In this document: positions 22,968 through 32,095 of the stretch, in pieces | Layout of the letters: each line of letters starts with the position of its first letter | Position numbering within the stretch: position 1 is the stretch's first letter | From: Microcaldota archaeon | GTDB taxonomy: Archaea > Micrarchaeota > Micrarchaeia > Micrarchaeales > CABMGC01 | Length of the DNA stretch: 33,563 bases | Assembly: GCA_021797995.1 (NCBI GenBank) | Contig: JAJZYR010000009.1 | Span: forward strand, 1 to 33,563 | Direction: 5' to 3' | Translations under genes and position numbers: made by a program | Notes under the pieces: model-generated | Told to the model about the DNA's origin: nothing | The model's database searches: none | The model's input: the letters and a program-made list of their open reading frames with translations, nothing else

Positions 22968-24229
22968 TGGACTGCATTGCCGACCTTCACATCCACTCGA
23001 GGTACGCAGGCGCGTGCAGCGGGCAGCTCGTGCTTGAGAACATCGACAGGATCGCCGGGATAAAGGGGATCAAGGTAATTGGCACAGGGGACTTCACGCA
23101 CCCGGAGTGGAGCAAGGAGCTCCGCGGCAAGCTCGATGACGCTGAAGGCAGCGGCCTTTACAGGCTCAGGGGAAGCGCCACAGGGACAAGGTTCATGCTG
23201 ACTTCAGAGGTCTCGCTCTTCTTCGGCGGCGAGGCGGGCGGCAGGGTGAAGAAGGTGCACAACCTGATATACGCCCCGAGCCTTGAGGCCGTAAGCCAGA
23301 TAAATGACCGGCTTTGCAGATATGGAAACCTGGGCTCTGACGGCCGGCCTATACTCCAGCTGGGCAATAGCGATCTCGTTGAGCTGATGCATGGCATAGA
23401 TCCTAAGATAATGGTTATGCCAAGCCATGTCTGGACCCCGTGGTTCGGCGCTCTTGGCGCCATGTCGGGATTCGATTCGCTCGAGGAGGCGTACGGGGAC
23501 CAGGTCAAGCGGGTTTGCGCGCTGGAGATGGGGCTGAGCAGCGACCCCCCAATGAACTGGAGGGTATCAAAGCTCGACAGGTTCGCCCTCCTCGCCGGCA
23601 GCGACGCGCACTCGCTTCCGAAGATAGGAAGGGAGGCCGTGGTCTTCGATATCGGCGGCGACAAGATATCGTTCAGGTCAATCGCCGATTCGATCAGGGA
23701 GAAGAGGATCAAGATGACGCTCAAGTTCTACCCCGAGGAGGGGAAGTACCATTTCGACGGGCACAGGGCGTGCAGCGTATCATTGAGCCCCGCGGATGCA
23801 ATGAAGTACGGGAACATCTGCCCCAGGTGCCGGAAGCCGCTGACGATAGGGGTTCTGCACCGCGTCGAGTCGCTTGCCGACAGGAAAGAGGGAGAAAGGC
23901 CCGGCAGTGCAAGGCCGTTTGTCCACATAATACAGCTGCAGGAGATAATCGCCCATGCGTCGGGCAGGGGCGCCAACACCGCGTACGTGGGCCAGCTTTA
24001 CGACAGCCTTGTCAAGGCGTTCGGGACCGAGTTCGACGTGCTGCTCAACGCAGACACCAAGAGGATTGCAGAGACGGATCCGGAAGTCGGGAAGGCCATA
24101 GAGAACGTAAGGAGCGGGCGCGTCAGGATAGTTCCTGGATACGATGGCGTTTTCGGAGAAATCGACATATTCGGCAGGATGCGCCCCGCGGTGAAGCAGG
24201 GGGAGCAGAAGCGCATAAGCGAGTGGTGA
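22967..24229 (+). CDS. endoQ: Endonuclease Q (deaminated-base DNA repair)
   Basis: 420 residues, usual for the family. The N-terminal PHP domain carries the metal site: IADLHIHSRYAGACS, GTGDFTHPEW, PSHVWTPWFG, LSSDPPMNWR and GSDAHS. The middle holds KFYPEEGKYHFDGHR and a zinc finger, CPRCRKPLTIGVLHRVESLA. EndoQ nicks DNA 5' of uracil, hypoxanthine, xanthine or AP sites and is known from Thermococcales and some other archaea and bacteria. The gene is coupled by a TAATG overlap to the hypothetical gene before it. Confidence 0.95.
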   Translation: MDCIADLHIHSRYAGACSGQLVLENIDRIAGIKGIKVIGTGDFTHPEWSKELRGKLDDAEGSGLYRLRGSATGTRFMLTSEVSLFFGGEAGGRVKKVHNLIYAPSLEAVSQINDRLCRYGNLGSDGRPILQLGNSDLVELMHGIDPKIMVMPSHVWTPWFGALGAMSGFDSLEEAYGDQVKRVCALEMGLSSDPPMNWRVSKLDRFALLAGSDAHSLPKIGREAVVFDIGGDKISFRSIADSIREKRIKMTLKFYPEEGKYHFDGHRACSVSLSPADAMKYGNICPRCRKPLTIGVLHRVESLADRKEGERPGSARPFVHIIQLQEIIAHASGRGANTAYVGQLYDSLVKAFGTEFDVLLNADTKRIAETDPEVGKAIENVRSGRVRIVPGYDGVFGEIDIFGRMRPAVKQGEQKRISEW

Positions 24230-24240
24230 CAGCAAATAGT

Positions 24241-24250
24241 AATTTAAATT
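24241..24250 (+). promoter_or_regulatory. TATA box for the S16 protease
   Basis: AATTTAAATT lies 26 bases before ATG 24272, the spacing expected for a leaderless mRNA; no ribosome binding site is present. Confidence 0.5.
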
Positions 24251-24271
24251 ATTGCAATCAAATGTTATGTC

Positions 24272-26080
24272 ATGCGATTCAGCCAGAGTGTGCTGTGCCT
24301 GGCAGTATTCATTGCGGCATTGTCCGCTTCATCAGGCGCCTATACGACAAGCATCAGGGCCCCGGCCGTGCTGCTCAACGAGGACGTAGGCGTGCTTACG
24401 ACCATCACGCTCAATGTGACCTACGGCAACGGCACCGTGGCGGTAACCGGGCCGGCAATAGTCAATGTTTCGACGTTGCAGTCCGCGCAGACCGCGGCAG
24501 CATATGCCGCGCGTTTCATGGGCCTGAATGAGAGCAGGTATAATTTCATATACAGGATAGACAACGCCACGAACGTGTCAGGGCCGAGCGGCGGCCTTGC
24601 GCTCACGCTCCTTGCAGTCTCCGCGCTCGGGCACAGGCAGCTCGCCGCTAATTTCACCACCACAGGCACGATAAGCCCCGGCGGCGAGGTGGGCGAGATC
24701 GGGGGCATATACGACAAGGCGCAGGTGTCGGCTGCCGGAGGAATGAGGTTCATCCTCGTTCCATACGCCCCTAACTCAACCTTCGAATACATGCTGTATT
24801 ACATCTCGCAGCAGCAGTTCGGCATTCCGCTGATTCCTGTTGCAAACGTCTCGGATGCGCTTGGATACGCCTATGGCGAAAGAACAGTGCTTCCCCGCCT
24901 TGACTACAACATCTCGATAAACTACCGTGCAGCTGCGCTTCCAAATGCCTCAATCAGCTGCGCCGGATGCAACGAAAGCGCATTCGCCAAGCTTGTAAAC
25001 TTCACGTTCAATACCACGGGCGCCGAGATAGGGAGCATGGGAAGCCAGTACCAGGGGCTGAAGTCCCAGATGCGCTCAATGCTCGCACAGTATGGCCAGA
25101 TAGCGCAGAAAGGCTACCTGTATTCTGGAGCTGACCTCGCGTTCCTTGAGTATACCAACGCATTCACCATTGCAAATTCCAACAACATAACGAAAACCAG
25201 TACGGCAGAGCTTGTGAACAGCACCGGCGCGTACTGCTCCTCGCTCCTCGCGCCGCAGATGACAGACAGGAACTATGAATACGTTGCAGGAGGGGAGCTC
25301 AGGCAGGCATGGGGCGAAACATATGTGAAGTACGCCTCGGCAGCGCTGAACGCCTCCGGAACCTCGGACGGGCTCATCCTCAGCGTCAGCGACATAGCAA
25401 AGTCAGAGGGCTGGTGCCTGGCGGCAGGCGAGATGTACTACATTGCTGCAGGGCTCGGCGGAACGCCGGTGCAGACCTCCGCATCATTCAATGCGAACGT
25501 CCTGTCGGCGGTAAACCATGCTATGAGCACGGGCCTGAATTTCTATTCAGAGTCTGCACAGAGCGAGTACAGGCAGCACAACTACGCAGCAGCGCTCTAT
25601 GCCTCTTACTACGCGGATTCGTTCTCCGGGCAGGCGCCGACGGAAGCTGAGAACGCAAGCCTTGCCGCGAACCTTTCCTCATACGACCATGGCATCTGGC
25701 CTACGGAGTTTGCGCTTCAGTCGCAATTCTACACCGACGAGGCCGGAATGGCCTCCAACCAGTCGCAGGGCTCATCCTATGCCGCAGCAGCGCGTACGAC
25801 AGCATACCTTGCAAGCCTTCTCGACTCTGCGAACAGGCAGATTGCCGGGTCGTTCGAGTACAACGTGACTCCGCAGCAGGCAACTGGAGCACCATCAGCT
25901 GCGTCTCTAGCATCTCTTGCCGGCGGGCTCTCAGCCCTCAAGGGCGAGGTGGCTGGACTGCAGAACAGCGTGTCTGAGCTCTACTGGCTCATGCTCTTTG
26001 TTCTGGTTCTCCTCTTTGCAATCCTCATATCAATGCTCGTTCTGGTGCTCAGGCAAGGGAGGCGCAGGCCGAGGGGATAA
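24272..26080 (+). CDS. Secreted, membrane-tethered S16 (Lon-like) serine protease
   Basis: 602 residues. A signal peptide (1-23, ALSASSGAYT) is followed by a Lon-type protease domain with the Ser-Lys dyad: Ser106 in GPSGGLALTL and Lys149 in IGGIYDKAQ. No AAA+ domain is attached, so this is the archaeal stand-alone S16 group facing outside the cell. Residues about 215-560 are a long Ser/Ala/Asn-rich helical region with many N-glycosylation sequons, then one C-terminal membrane helix (about 567-593, LYWLMLFVLVLLFAILIS) and a basic tail. It may cleave surface proteins such as those of the operon at 27432-31133. The HIT gene follows after 2 bases. Confidence 0.88.
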   Translation: MRFSQSVLCLAVFIAALSASSGAYTTSIRAPAVLLNEDVGVLTTITLNVTYGNGTVAVTGPAIVNVSTLQSAQTAAAYAARFMGLNESRYNFIYRIDNATNVSGPSGGLALTLLAVSALGHRQLAANFTTTGTISPGGEVGEIGGIYDKAQVSAAGGMRFILVPYAPNSTFEYMLYYISQQQFGIPLIPVANVSDALGYAYGERTVLPRLDYNISINYRAAALPNASISCAGCNESAFAKLVNFTFNTTGAEIGSMGSQYQGLKSQMRSMLAQYGQIAQKGYLYSGADLAFLEYTNAFTIANSNNITKTSTAELVNSTGAYCSSLLAPQMTDRNYEYVAGGELRQAWGETYVKYASAALNASGTSDGLILSVSDIAKSEGWCLAAGEMYYIAAGLGGTPVQTSASFNANVLSAVNHAMSTGLNFYSESAQSEYRQHNYAAALYASYYADSFSGQAPTEAENASLAANLSSYDHGIWPTEFALQSQFYTDEAGMASNQSQGSSYAAAARTTAYLASLLDSANRQIAGSFEYNVTPQQATGAPSAASLASLAGGLSALKGEVAGLQNSVSELYWLMLFVLVLLFAILISMLVLVLRQGRRRPRG

Positions 26081-26082
26081 AG

Positions 26083-26553
26083 ATGCCTGCTGAGAGCGCT
26101 GGCGCGGCAGCCTCCGACCCCTTCTGCAGCGACATGGCTATGGCCGATACGTTAATATGCAGGACAAGGCACTTCAACCTCCTTTACGACATAAGGCCTG
26201 TGCTTCCTGGCCATGTGCTCATTGTGCCCATACGCCACGTTGCCGGCTTCTCCGAACTTACGCCTGGGGAGTTTGAGGACCTCAGGAAGCTGCTCAAGAG
26301 GATAACTGCGGTAATGTCGCGCGAGTACGCCTCAAAGGGCTCATACGACGTTATAGCGCAGGTCGGCGAATACAGCGGCGGGTCGATAAGGCATCTCCAC
26401 CTGCACTTCGTTCCGAGAGGCAGGGACGATAAATACAGGATGAGGGACGAGGCGCTGTACGAGAACATAGAATGCAGGACCAGGTGCCTCGGCATCAGCT
26501 TCGTCAGGGCCGAGGTAAAGCGGTTAAGGAAGCTCTTCAGATGCGCACCATGA
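26083..26553 (+). CDS. HIT-family protein
   Basis: 156 residues. The histidine triad is His104-Leu-His106-Leu-His108 in SIRHLHLHFVPRG; the N-terminal FNLLYDIRPVLPGHVLIVPIRHV is the typical first strand set. HIT enzymes hydrolyse or transfer nucleotides (AMP-linked substrates). The exact substrate is unknown. GGGGATAAAG precedes the ATG. Its last 17 bases overlap the end of the convergent prenyltransferase gene. Confidence 0.93.
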   Translation: MPAESAGAAASDPFCSDMAMADTLICRTRHFNLLYDIRPVLPGHVLIVPIRHVAGFSELTPGEFEDLRKLLKRITAVMSREYASKGSYDVIAQVGEYSGGSIRHLHLHFVPRGRDDKYRMRDEALYENIECRTRCLGISFVRAEVKRLRKLFRCAP

Positions 26554-27427
26554 GGAGCGCAGAGAGCAGTATCGTTGCCAGCGCAAGCGCCATCGCCGCA
26601 AGGGAGACGTTCCTTGCATGCCCATAAAACCTGCGGCCCTTCCTGTACAGGTATTCGATGCCCAGATACGCCAGCATTATGTCCACGGCGAGTATCGGGA
26701 GCGCGTATGCCAGGTTCTGCCTAAACGGCTGCACCGCGAAGAACAGGTATGCGCTTATCGCTATTGCAAGCGCATACAGGGATAGCGCAAGGAACGCTGA
26801 GCGCCTGCGACCTATGACTCTCGGGAAGGTCCTTGCCGCCCTCGCCTGTGCGTCTCCCTTCATGTCGCGTATGGTCCCGTGTATCTCCCTAGCGAGCCCG
26901 CTCAGGAAGATCATGGCGGAGACGAGGAGTATGCCGTATGGCATGCTGCTGCTCACGACATAATTCCCGTAGATGAACGGTATTGCCATCGAGAAGGCCA
27001 CGTACGCGTTTCCCCAGAAGAGCAGCTCCTTGAGCCTGTAGCTGTATAGCAGTGCGAGTGCCCCGAATAGCGCTGCTATCGCGAGCGCATAGGGGTTGAT
27101 GAAGCTGCTTGCCCCGATACCGACTGCAAGGCATACGGCGGTTATGCGGAGGGCTCCATTAGGGGTTATCTCCCCGGTAACGAGAGGCCTCTGCCTCCTG
27201 TTTGCCCTGTCGACCTTCACGTCGAAGTAGTCGTTTATCGCGAATGCCGCCATGCTCACGAATATGGGGGTTACCATGCTGAGCGCGAAGACCGTGATGG
27301 AGGGCATGCCCCCTGCCATAATCTCCGCGGCTATGACCGCGATTACGAGCATTATGCTGTGCTCTATGCGCGTGAGCCTCAGCACTGCAGCAAGCTTGCT
27401 GGACAGGTCCGTGTTCTTTGCAGCCAT
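26537..27427 (-). CDS. UbiA-type prenyltransferase (likely digeranylgeranylglyceryl phosphate synthase)
   Basis: 296 residues from ATG 27427; a longer frame inside the previous gene is not used because that gene ends at 27432. About nine membrane helices. The two Asp-rich motifs are NDYFDVKVDRANRR (first) and IRDMKGDAQ (second), which bind the Mg2+-diphosphate; between them is the usual S-Y-x-x-K-E (LLYSYRLKELLFWGN). The archaeal enzyme of this type adds the second geranylgeranyl chain to make ether lipids. Other UbiA enzymes cannot be excluded. It is the last gene of a surface-protein operon. Confidence 0.85.
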   Translation of the reverse strand: MAAKNTDLSSKLAAVLRLTRIEHSIMLVIAVIAAEIMAGGMPSITVFALSMVTPIFVSMAAFAINDYFDVKVDRANRRQRPLVTGEITPNGALRITAVCLAVGIGASSFINPYALAIAALFGALALLYSYRLKELLFWGNAYVAFSMAIPFIYGNYVVSSSMPYGILLVSAMIFLSGLAREIHGTIRDMKGDAQARAARTFPRVIGRRRSAFLALSLYALAIAISAYLFFAVQPFRQNLAYALPILAVDIMLAYLGIEYLYRKGRRFYGHARNVSLAAMALALATILLSALLMVRI

Positions 27428-27431
27428 AGCG

Positions 27432-28442
27432 TCAGCACCCGTTGCTGATCCCCTCGTACGGGCCGTCGAGACCGCTGGGGAAGCACCCATTGTTAATCGA
27501 GTTGGATACGAATGGCGGCATTTCTATGCTGCCTGTCGGATCGTCTGCAGGTATCGCGCCATAGTTGAAGCAGAGGACGCCGTTGAAGCCGCTTCCGCAG
27601 TCTATTGTGGGGGGCGAGCCTATGTCCTGTGGGCAGCCTGATGCGGCATTGCCCTCGCACGACGCCAGGTAGTACTGCGCGACAGTGCTGCATGAGGCTA
27701 GCGCGTTTCCAGGCGCGTACGCGTTGGCCGGCAGGCACATGTACTCGTTAGGAGACCCGAAGAATGCCTCTTCGGTGATGTTGTCGGCAGGCATGGTGAA
27801 TGTGTAGTTCTGGAAGGTGAAGAACTTCGCGTCTTCGAACGCGTCGTTCGGACTCGTGTAAGGCGGGGTTATGGCACCCAGGCCTGTATAGCTTCCTGCG
27901 CCAGTACCGAGCCAGCCGATGAAGTCCGTGTTGATGTTGCCCCCCCTGCTGCCCTCCCTCAAGGAGACGGGCGTGCCAGGAACCACACACAGCTCAAAAG
28001 GCCCGACAATCACGCTGTTGGGCGCGTAGACCTCACCGGAGTATCCTGAGCCGGGGAGTTGGCCTACGGTCTGGCCTGTGCCCATATAAGCGATGACGGT
28101 ATAGCACTTGCCGGCCTGCCCCGCAGTGGCAGCAGCGGCCGGGGCTGTGGTCTCTCCAGCAGCTGGTTGCGTGGTCTGGCTTCCTGCCGCAGCCGTCTGC
28201 GCCTGCACCGCTGTCTCTCCGGTGATTACGCCAACTTGGCTCGCATTCATGGCTCCGTTGCCGCCGCCTGCGCCTCCCCCAGAGATAGGTGCATGCTGCG
28301 ATGAGGCGTACGCGTAGAGCCCTCCGATTGCGGCGCCTACAACAAGCATGATGATGGCATACGCGACAAGATTCGATGCGGAGGCGCGCATGCTGCCTGC
28401 ATGTGCAGTGCCATTTCCATCATGTTGGCCTTCATCTTTCAT
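27432..28442 (-). CDS. Cys-rich membrane-anchored surface protein
   Basis: 336 residues. A hydrophilic start (1-23) is followed by one membrane helix (about 24-46, SNLVAYAIIMLVVGAAIGGL), then a Gly/Ala/Thr/Gln linker (about 50-110) that looks like a glycosylated stalk, and an outer domain with about ten Cys. The segment FIGWLGT to FTFTMPADNITEEAFFG resembles a divergent InlB-type B repeat and matches a similar unit in the gene upstream (FNGWSGT to FTFAMPNASVTE), so the two are related in part. A strong GGGGG lies before the ATG. It sits 69 bases after the surface protein and 4 bases before the prenyltransferase. Confidence 0.68.
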   Translation of the reverse strand: MKDEGQHDGNGTAHAGSMRASASNLVAYAIIMLVVGAAIGGLYAYASSQHAPISGGGAGGGNGAMNASQVGVITGETAVQAQTAAAGSQTTQPAAGETTAPAAAATAGQAGKCYTVIAYMGTGQTVGQLPGSGYSGEVYAPNSVIVGPFELCVVPGTPVSLREGSRGGNINTDFIGWLGTGAGSYTGLGAITPPYTSPNDAFEDAKFFTFQNYTFTMPADNITEEAFFGSPNEYMCLPANAYAPGNALASCSTVAQYYLASCEGNAASGCPQDIGSPPTIDCGSGFNGVLCFNYGAIPADDPTGSIEMPPFVSNSINNGCFPSGLDGPYEGISNGC

Positions 28443-28511
28443 ATGACCCCCTTCCCAAACTGAAGATTGGGAGATTCTCCTGCACCTGTTCTGTATACCG
28501 ATGCCGAGCCC

Positions 28512-31133
28512 TCACGGGGTCCCGCCGCCGCAGTCCCCTGTTGTAGAGGTCGGGCAATCCCCCTCTCTATTATTATAGCCATCGATTGCATTGGCGGCTC
28601 CTAAAGAGGCTCCGCTCCCAGCGGTTGAATTCGCGACCGTATCTTGAACTCCGCCAGTGCCGCTGTTTGCCAGGTAGCACATTACCTGGCCAGGAGTAGC
28701 AGCTACGCCATTATTGTTAGGGCAGTCATAATAGTCGCCGGCTTCAAGAGGTTCATAGTCATAACCTGAAGGGCAATTTGCTTGCGTCTCGCCTACTGGC
28801 AAGCAGTATATCGGAAGCTCTGCAGGTGGCGGTGAAGAGACATAAAAGACCGTGGACGCTAATGCTATGCCTCCTACGTTTTCATACTCGATGGTTAGTC
28901 CATACACACCAGGGGTAAGGCTGTTTGTATTTATGGAGAGCACACCGTGGTTGTTGTCGTTGCCGCATGAAGGCAGGTTCAGCGCGTTAGGGTTGGTAAA
29001 CTGCAAGCCGTTGAAATCCTGCAGTGTGTTAAGGGTAGGGCTGTTGGGGTTGTATATCTCATACGTGCACGATATCGTATTTGCCGCAGGGATGCCTAAA
29101 GTGCTGTAGAGGACGCCTGATGAGGGTCCTACTCCGTTGAATGGACCGCCGCTGGTCCAGTATGGGATGTTTGCAGGTGTGCCCTGAGGCACGCTGACAA
29201 TGCTGTTGGAGAATCCAACGCCAAGTGCATAAAGCTGGTCAGCTACAACATTGCCAGAAGGAAAAAACATGACATTCGTAGTGCCGCTGCCATATGGCGA
29301 GTTCGCAGTCAGTTGGAAGGTATATGCTCCATAATAATTAGGGGAGGGCTGTGTCAATGTAGGCTCAAATATACTACTATATCCTAATACGCTGCTAGCG
29401 GAGCTTGCGGTTGAGGCTGCATTCATCGGAATTGCATATCCATTGCTAGTGTACGGTGCGCCGCATAGCTCGTCAAAACAGACGGTCCATGTAAATGTAA
29501 CAGGGCCGCATCCAGGCCAGCTAGTATACGCGTATAAAACTGTGGGTGCGCCCTTGCCAAATCCTACTCCATTGTAGCTGCCAATAAATCCTGTTCCGCT
29601 GTAGCCCTCAACGAGCGGCTCAGGAGGCAGGCATCCATACATAACATTTTCAGTAACAGAGGCGTTGGGCATGGCAAAGGTAAATGAGTTGCTTGCCGTA
29701 AACGAATTGGTTGATGGATCTAAGACGTTGGTGCCGGACCACCCATTGAACGTGAATCCCTCTACCGGCCCGCCGTTATTTGCGTTTGCCCATTCCGCGG
29801 CTGCGGAACCGGAGGAAAAGAGAGTGCTTATATAATTTATGTCATAGCCATTGATGCTGAATACCGCTGCAACATTTCCAGGAGGCACTGATATAGGGCC
29901 TGCCTGCCCGAGAACGTTATCCGGATTGGGTGCAACCATTAAATTGCCAGGAAGTGTGGATGGCACGCTGTTGTATGCCCCTATGCCGAGGGCAGCGAAG
30001 TTGTTGAATATCATGATGTTTACCGGCGAGGATGAGGAGTTGCGGGCGGTCAGGGCATACAGCGTTATCTGCGGCTGATACTGTCCTGTCACTGTGCAGT
30101 TGTACGTTGCTATAAAGGTTGATTGCGTTCCGGACGTGCCACAGCCGGATGCGGACAGCGCGCCGTTATATGAATAGGACTGCCTTGAGCCTGATGCAAC
30201 CGGCAGCGTGACAGGCAGCTGCGAGCCTGTATACGTTACCCCGTCGACCACGGCCACGTTGCTTGACTGCGGCGCATTGACCGCGGTGTAAATGACGTAC
30301 ATCGGAGGGGTAAAGTCGACACTGACAGTATTGGAGTATCCTGCAAAGGTCGCCGTGGCAACCACATTTCCTGGCGTGGTGCTTGAGATGAGGCTTATTA
30401 CCTTGCCATCGCTGTTCGTGGTCCCTGATGCGGGGCTCAGCGCCGGAAAGGTCGGCGAGACGGTGAAGAACACGCTTGCACCCTGCAGCGGCGAGCCGAG
30501 CAGGCTGACCTCGGCAGTGAGCGGGTCTCCTGCGCCTGTAGCCGGCTCCGACGCAGCCATCGCATTGAGCGTTATCGTTACCGTGTTTGCATTGGGCGTA
30601 GCCGCCTGCACGTGCGTTGCTATCTTCCCGCTGTAAACCTGTGCAGGTGCGCCTGTGCATCCGGCTGGAGCCGAGCATGTGGTGCCGCTCAGGTATACCG
30701 AACCCGAAACGAGCTGGCCCTGGCTGTACGACTGGCTTATCGGCACTGTGCATATGATCGCGCCTCCCGGAAGCACATAGCTAGGCGAGCACGTGCCCGT
30801 GACGTTGCCGCCATTCTGCACATTGACTATTATGCTGGGATTCTGCAGCGGATAGGGCTCAGCATTGGACAGCAGCATTACCATCTTTGATGAGACTGCA
30901 TTGCTCGCAAAGACAAAATCGGAACAGCCCACGCCTGAGTTGAACGTGCAGTTCTGCGGTACGGCCGTCTGCGGCGAAACCACAAAGACGTACAGCATTA
31001 CGAGCACGACCGCCACAATGAGGATCGCCCACCCGTACGTCGTCAGGTACTCTATGGCAGACTGGCCCTTTCCACTCCTGCGCCTTGCCTCAAACGGCTT
31101 GCCGCCTTCGCCAGTGCGGATGCCACCCCCCAT
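28512..31133 (-). CDS. Large class III-signal surface protein with Ig-like and InlB-like domains
   Basis: 873 residues. A basic N-terminus (1-23) leads to the class III (pilin-like) signal: cleavage before Gln24 (G-K-G then QSAIEYL), Glu28 at +5, then a hydrophobic helix TTYGWAILIVAVVLVML. This is the archaeal type IV-pilin-like signal. The mature part has Cys-rich loops (68-170), an invasin-like Ig domain (about 200-275: DPLTAEVSLLGSPLQGASVF, GTTNSDGKVIS), a threonine/serine-rich middle, and an InlB-like unit near 480. The tail is Cys/Gly-rich. It is probably a pilin-like or S-layer-like adhesin. A TATA box (31170-31183) and GAGGG before the ATG make it the first gene of the operon. Confidence 0.82.
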   Translation of the reverse strand: MGGGIRTGEGGKPFEARRRSGKGQSAIEYLTTYGWAILIVAVVLVMLYVFVVSPQTAVPQNCTFNSGVGCSDFVFASNAVSSKMVMLLSNAEPYPLQNPSIIVNVQNGGNVTGTCSPSYVLPGGAIICTVPISQSYSQGQLVSGSVYLSGTTCSAPAGCTGAPAQVYSGKIATHVQAATPNANTVTITLNAMAASEPATGAGDPLTAEVSLLGSPLQGASVFFTVSPTFPALSPASGTTNSDGKVISLISSTTPGNVVATATFAGYSNTVSVDFTPPMYVIYTAVNAPQSSNVAVVDGVTYTGSQLPVTLPVASGSRQSYSYNGALSASGCGTSGTQSTFIATYNCTVTGQYQPQITLYALTARNSSSSPVNIMIFNNFAALGIGAYNSVPSTLPGNLMVAPNPDNVLGQAGPISVPPGNVAAVFSINGYDINYISTLFSSGSAAAEWANANNGGPVEGFTFNGWSGTNVLDPSTNSFTASNSFTFAMPNASVTENVMYGCLPPEPLVEGYSGTGFIGSYNGVGFGKGAPTVLYAYTSWPGCGPVTFTWTVCFDELCGAPYTSNGYAIPMNAASTASSASSVLGYSSIFEPTLTQPSPNYYGAYTFQLTANSPYGSGTTNVMFFPSGNVVADQLYALGVGFSNSIVSVPQGTPANIPYWTSGGPFNGVGPSSGVLYSTLGIPAANTISCTYEIYNPNSPTLNTLQDFNGLQFTNPNALNLPSCGNDNNHGVLSINTNSLTPGVYGLTIEYENVGGIALASTVFYVSSPPPAELPIYCLPVGETQANCPSGYDYEPLEAGDYYDCPNNNGVAATPGQVMCYLANSGTGGVQDTVANSTAGSGASLGAANAIDGYNNREGDCPTSTTGDCGGGTP

Positions 31134-31183
31134 ATCAACCCTCAGACCCTTATTATCTGCACAGTCAGATATTTATATATAGC

Positions 31184-31450
31184 GTTTCGCGGTTCTGTCG
31201 CACTTTCGGCAACCCAGAACAAGTGCCGCATCAATCAAGTTCCCACTCCAGGCGGCCGGCTTTGCTCTAAAAGTCCATTCTGCTCCTAAAGTAGTCAAGT
31301 TCAAGGACTAAAAGAGAAAGCCCAGGCAGCCTCGCCTGCACGGCCTTTTATGGCTGTTTGGCAGGCAACCATGCGAACCTAGGGGCTAGTCACCTTCCCG
31401 ATGCAGGCAGGACTGGAACGGCAGAATGCGACTGCTAGGCAGCGGCGCCG
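31184..31450. other. Gene-free stretch with one hairpin
   Basis: No frame or RNA family is recognised from 31184 to 31450. The only structure is an interrupted hairpin at 31334-31366: GCCTGC pairs with GCAGGC, with CGGCC/GGCTG inside and a T-rich loop. It could be a terminator or small RNA; no known motif of RNase P or SRP RNA was found. Confidence 0.3.
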
Positions 31451-31957
31451 TCAGGCCCCTACCTTCCTGAGGTGCGAGAGCGCCGCAAAGACCTCGGTCA
31501 CGGCGAGCAGCACCACGACCTGCGGGGCTATCAAATACGTTACCAGGAATCCGGCAGTCAGGCCCGCCTGCGGCGTTACGTAGAGTATTACCTCGTATAT
31601 GATGAATATGGCAATGATATATACGATCGCCGCGTAGGCTCCGTTGAGCAGCCCGAAGCGCAGCGCCTTCTTCAGGCGTGCAGACCTGAGCCCGATCTCC
31701 GCGCCTATCGCGGCGCCCACTATCAGCGGAAGTATCAGGGAGCCTGCGTCGAACAGGAAGAAGTTTGAGGCGGAGTCGGCAATGCCATAAGCCTGGGTGC
31801 CATGCGCGAATATCGAGGTGTTGGAGAGAACGATCCTGAGGACGAGTGCGAGCACGAGCACGATGATCCAGAAGAAGAGCGGCTCTGCGATACTGACGCC
31901 TGCCTGCTGCTTCTTCTCCTGACGTGCGCTTCTGGTCTCATCAGCACTTTCAGCCAT
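31451..31957 (-). CDS. Four-helix membrane protein, function unknown
   Basis: 168 residues from ATG 31957; a longer frame to 32038 is ignored since a TATA box fits only the shorter start. After a charged start (MAESADETRSARQEKKQQ) come about four membrane helices (about 25-43, 66-84, 98-120 and 133-152), with KKALRFGLLNGAYAA between the second and third. I do not recognise the family. The leaderless promoter carries a perfect dyad, so it is likely regulated. Confidence 0.65.
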   Translation of the reverse strand: MAESADETRSARQEKKQQAGVSIAEPLFFWIIVLVLALVLRIVLSNTSIFAHGTQAYGIADSASNFFLFDAGSLILPLIVGAAIGAEIGLRSARLKKALRFGLLNGAYAAIVYIIAIFIIYEVILYVTPQAGLTAGFLVTYLIAPQVVVLLAVTEVFAALSHLRKVGA

Positions 31958-31962
31958 GGTAT

Positions 31963-31981
31963 AACATTGCTGTGCAATGTT
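31963..31981. promoter_or_regulatory. Perfect 8-bp palindrome (operator candidate)
   Basis: AACATTGC, TGT, GCAATGTT is a perfect inverted repeat between the minus-strand TATA box (TTTATAAAC-like, 31978-31986) and ATG 31957 of the membrane protein gene. A repressor bound here would block a leaderless promoter. It may also reach the divergent M20 gene, 115 bases away. Confidence 0.5.
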
Positions 31982-32095
31982 TATAAAGAGTGGGCGTAAA
32001 ACCCGCTCCCTCCGGATAGGACATAAGCACGCAAGCATGCACTTACCTTCTTATCCTTTTGCCTTGCTATACACGTGTCAGGACGGGCAATTCCA

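Noticed and set aside
23440-24531. Long plus-strand frame of 363 codons in another phase
   Set aside because: It overlaps endoQ almost fully and has an arginine-rich composition without motifs.
31184-31450. RNase P RNA or SRP RNA in the gene-free stretch
   Set aside because: The conserved cores were looked for by eye and not found; only one interrupted hairpin is present.
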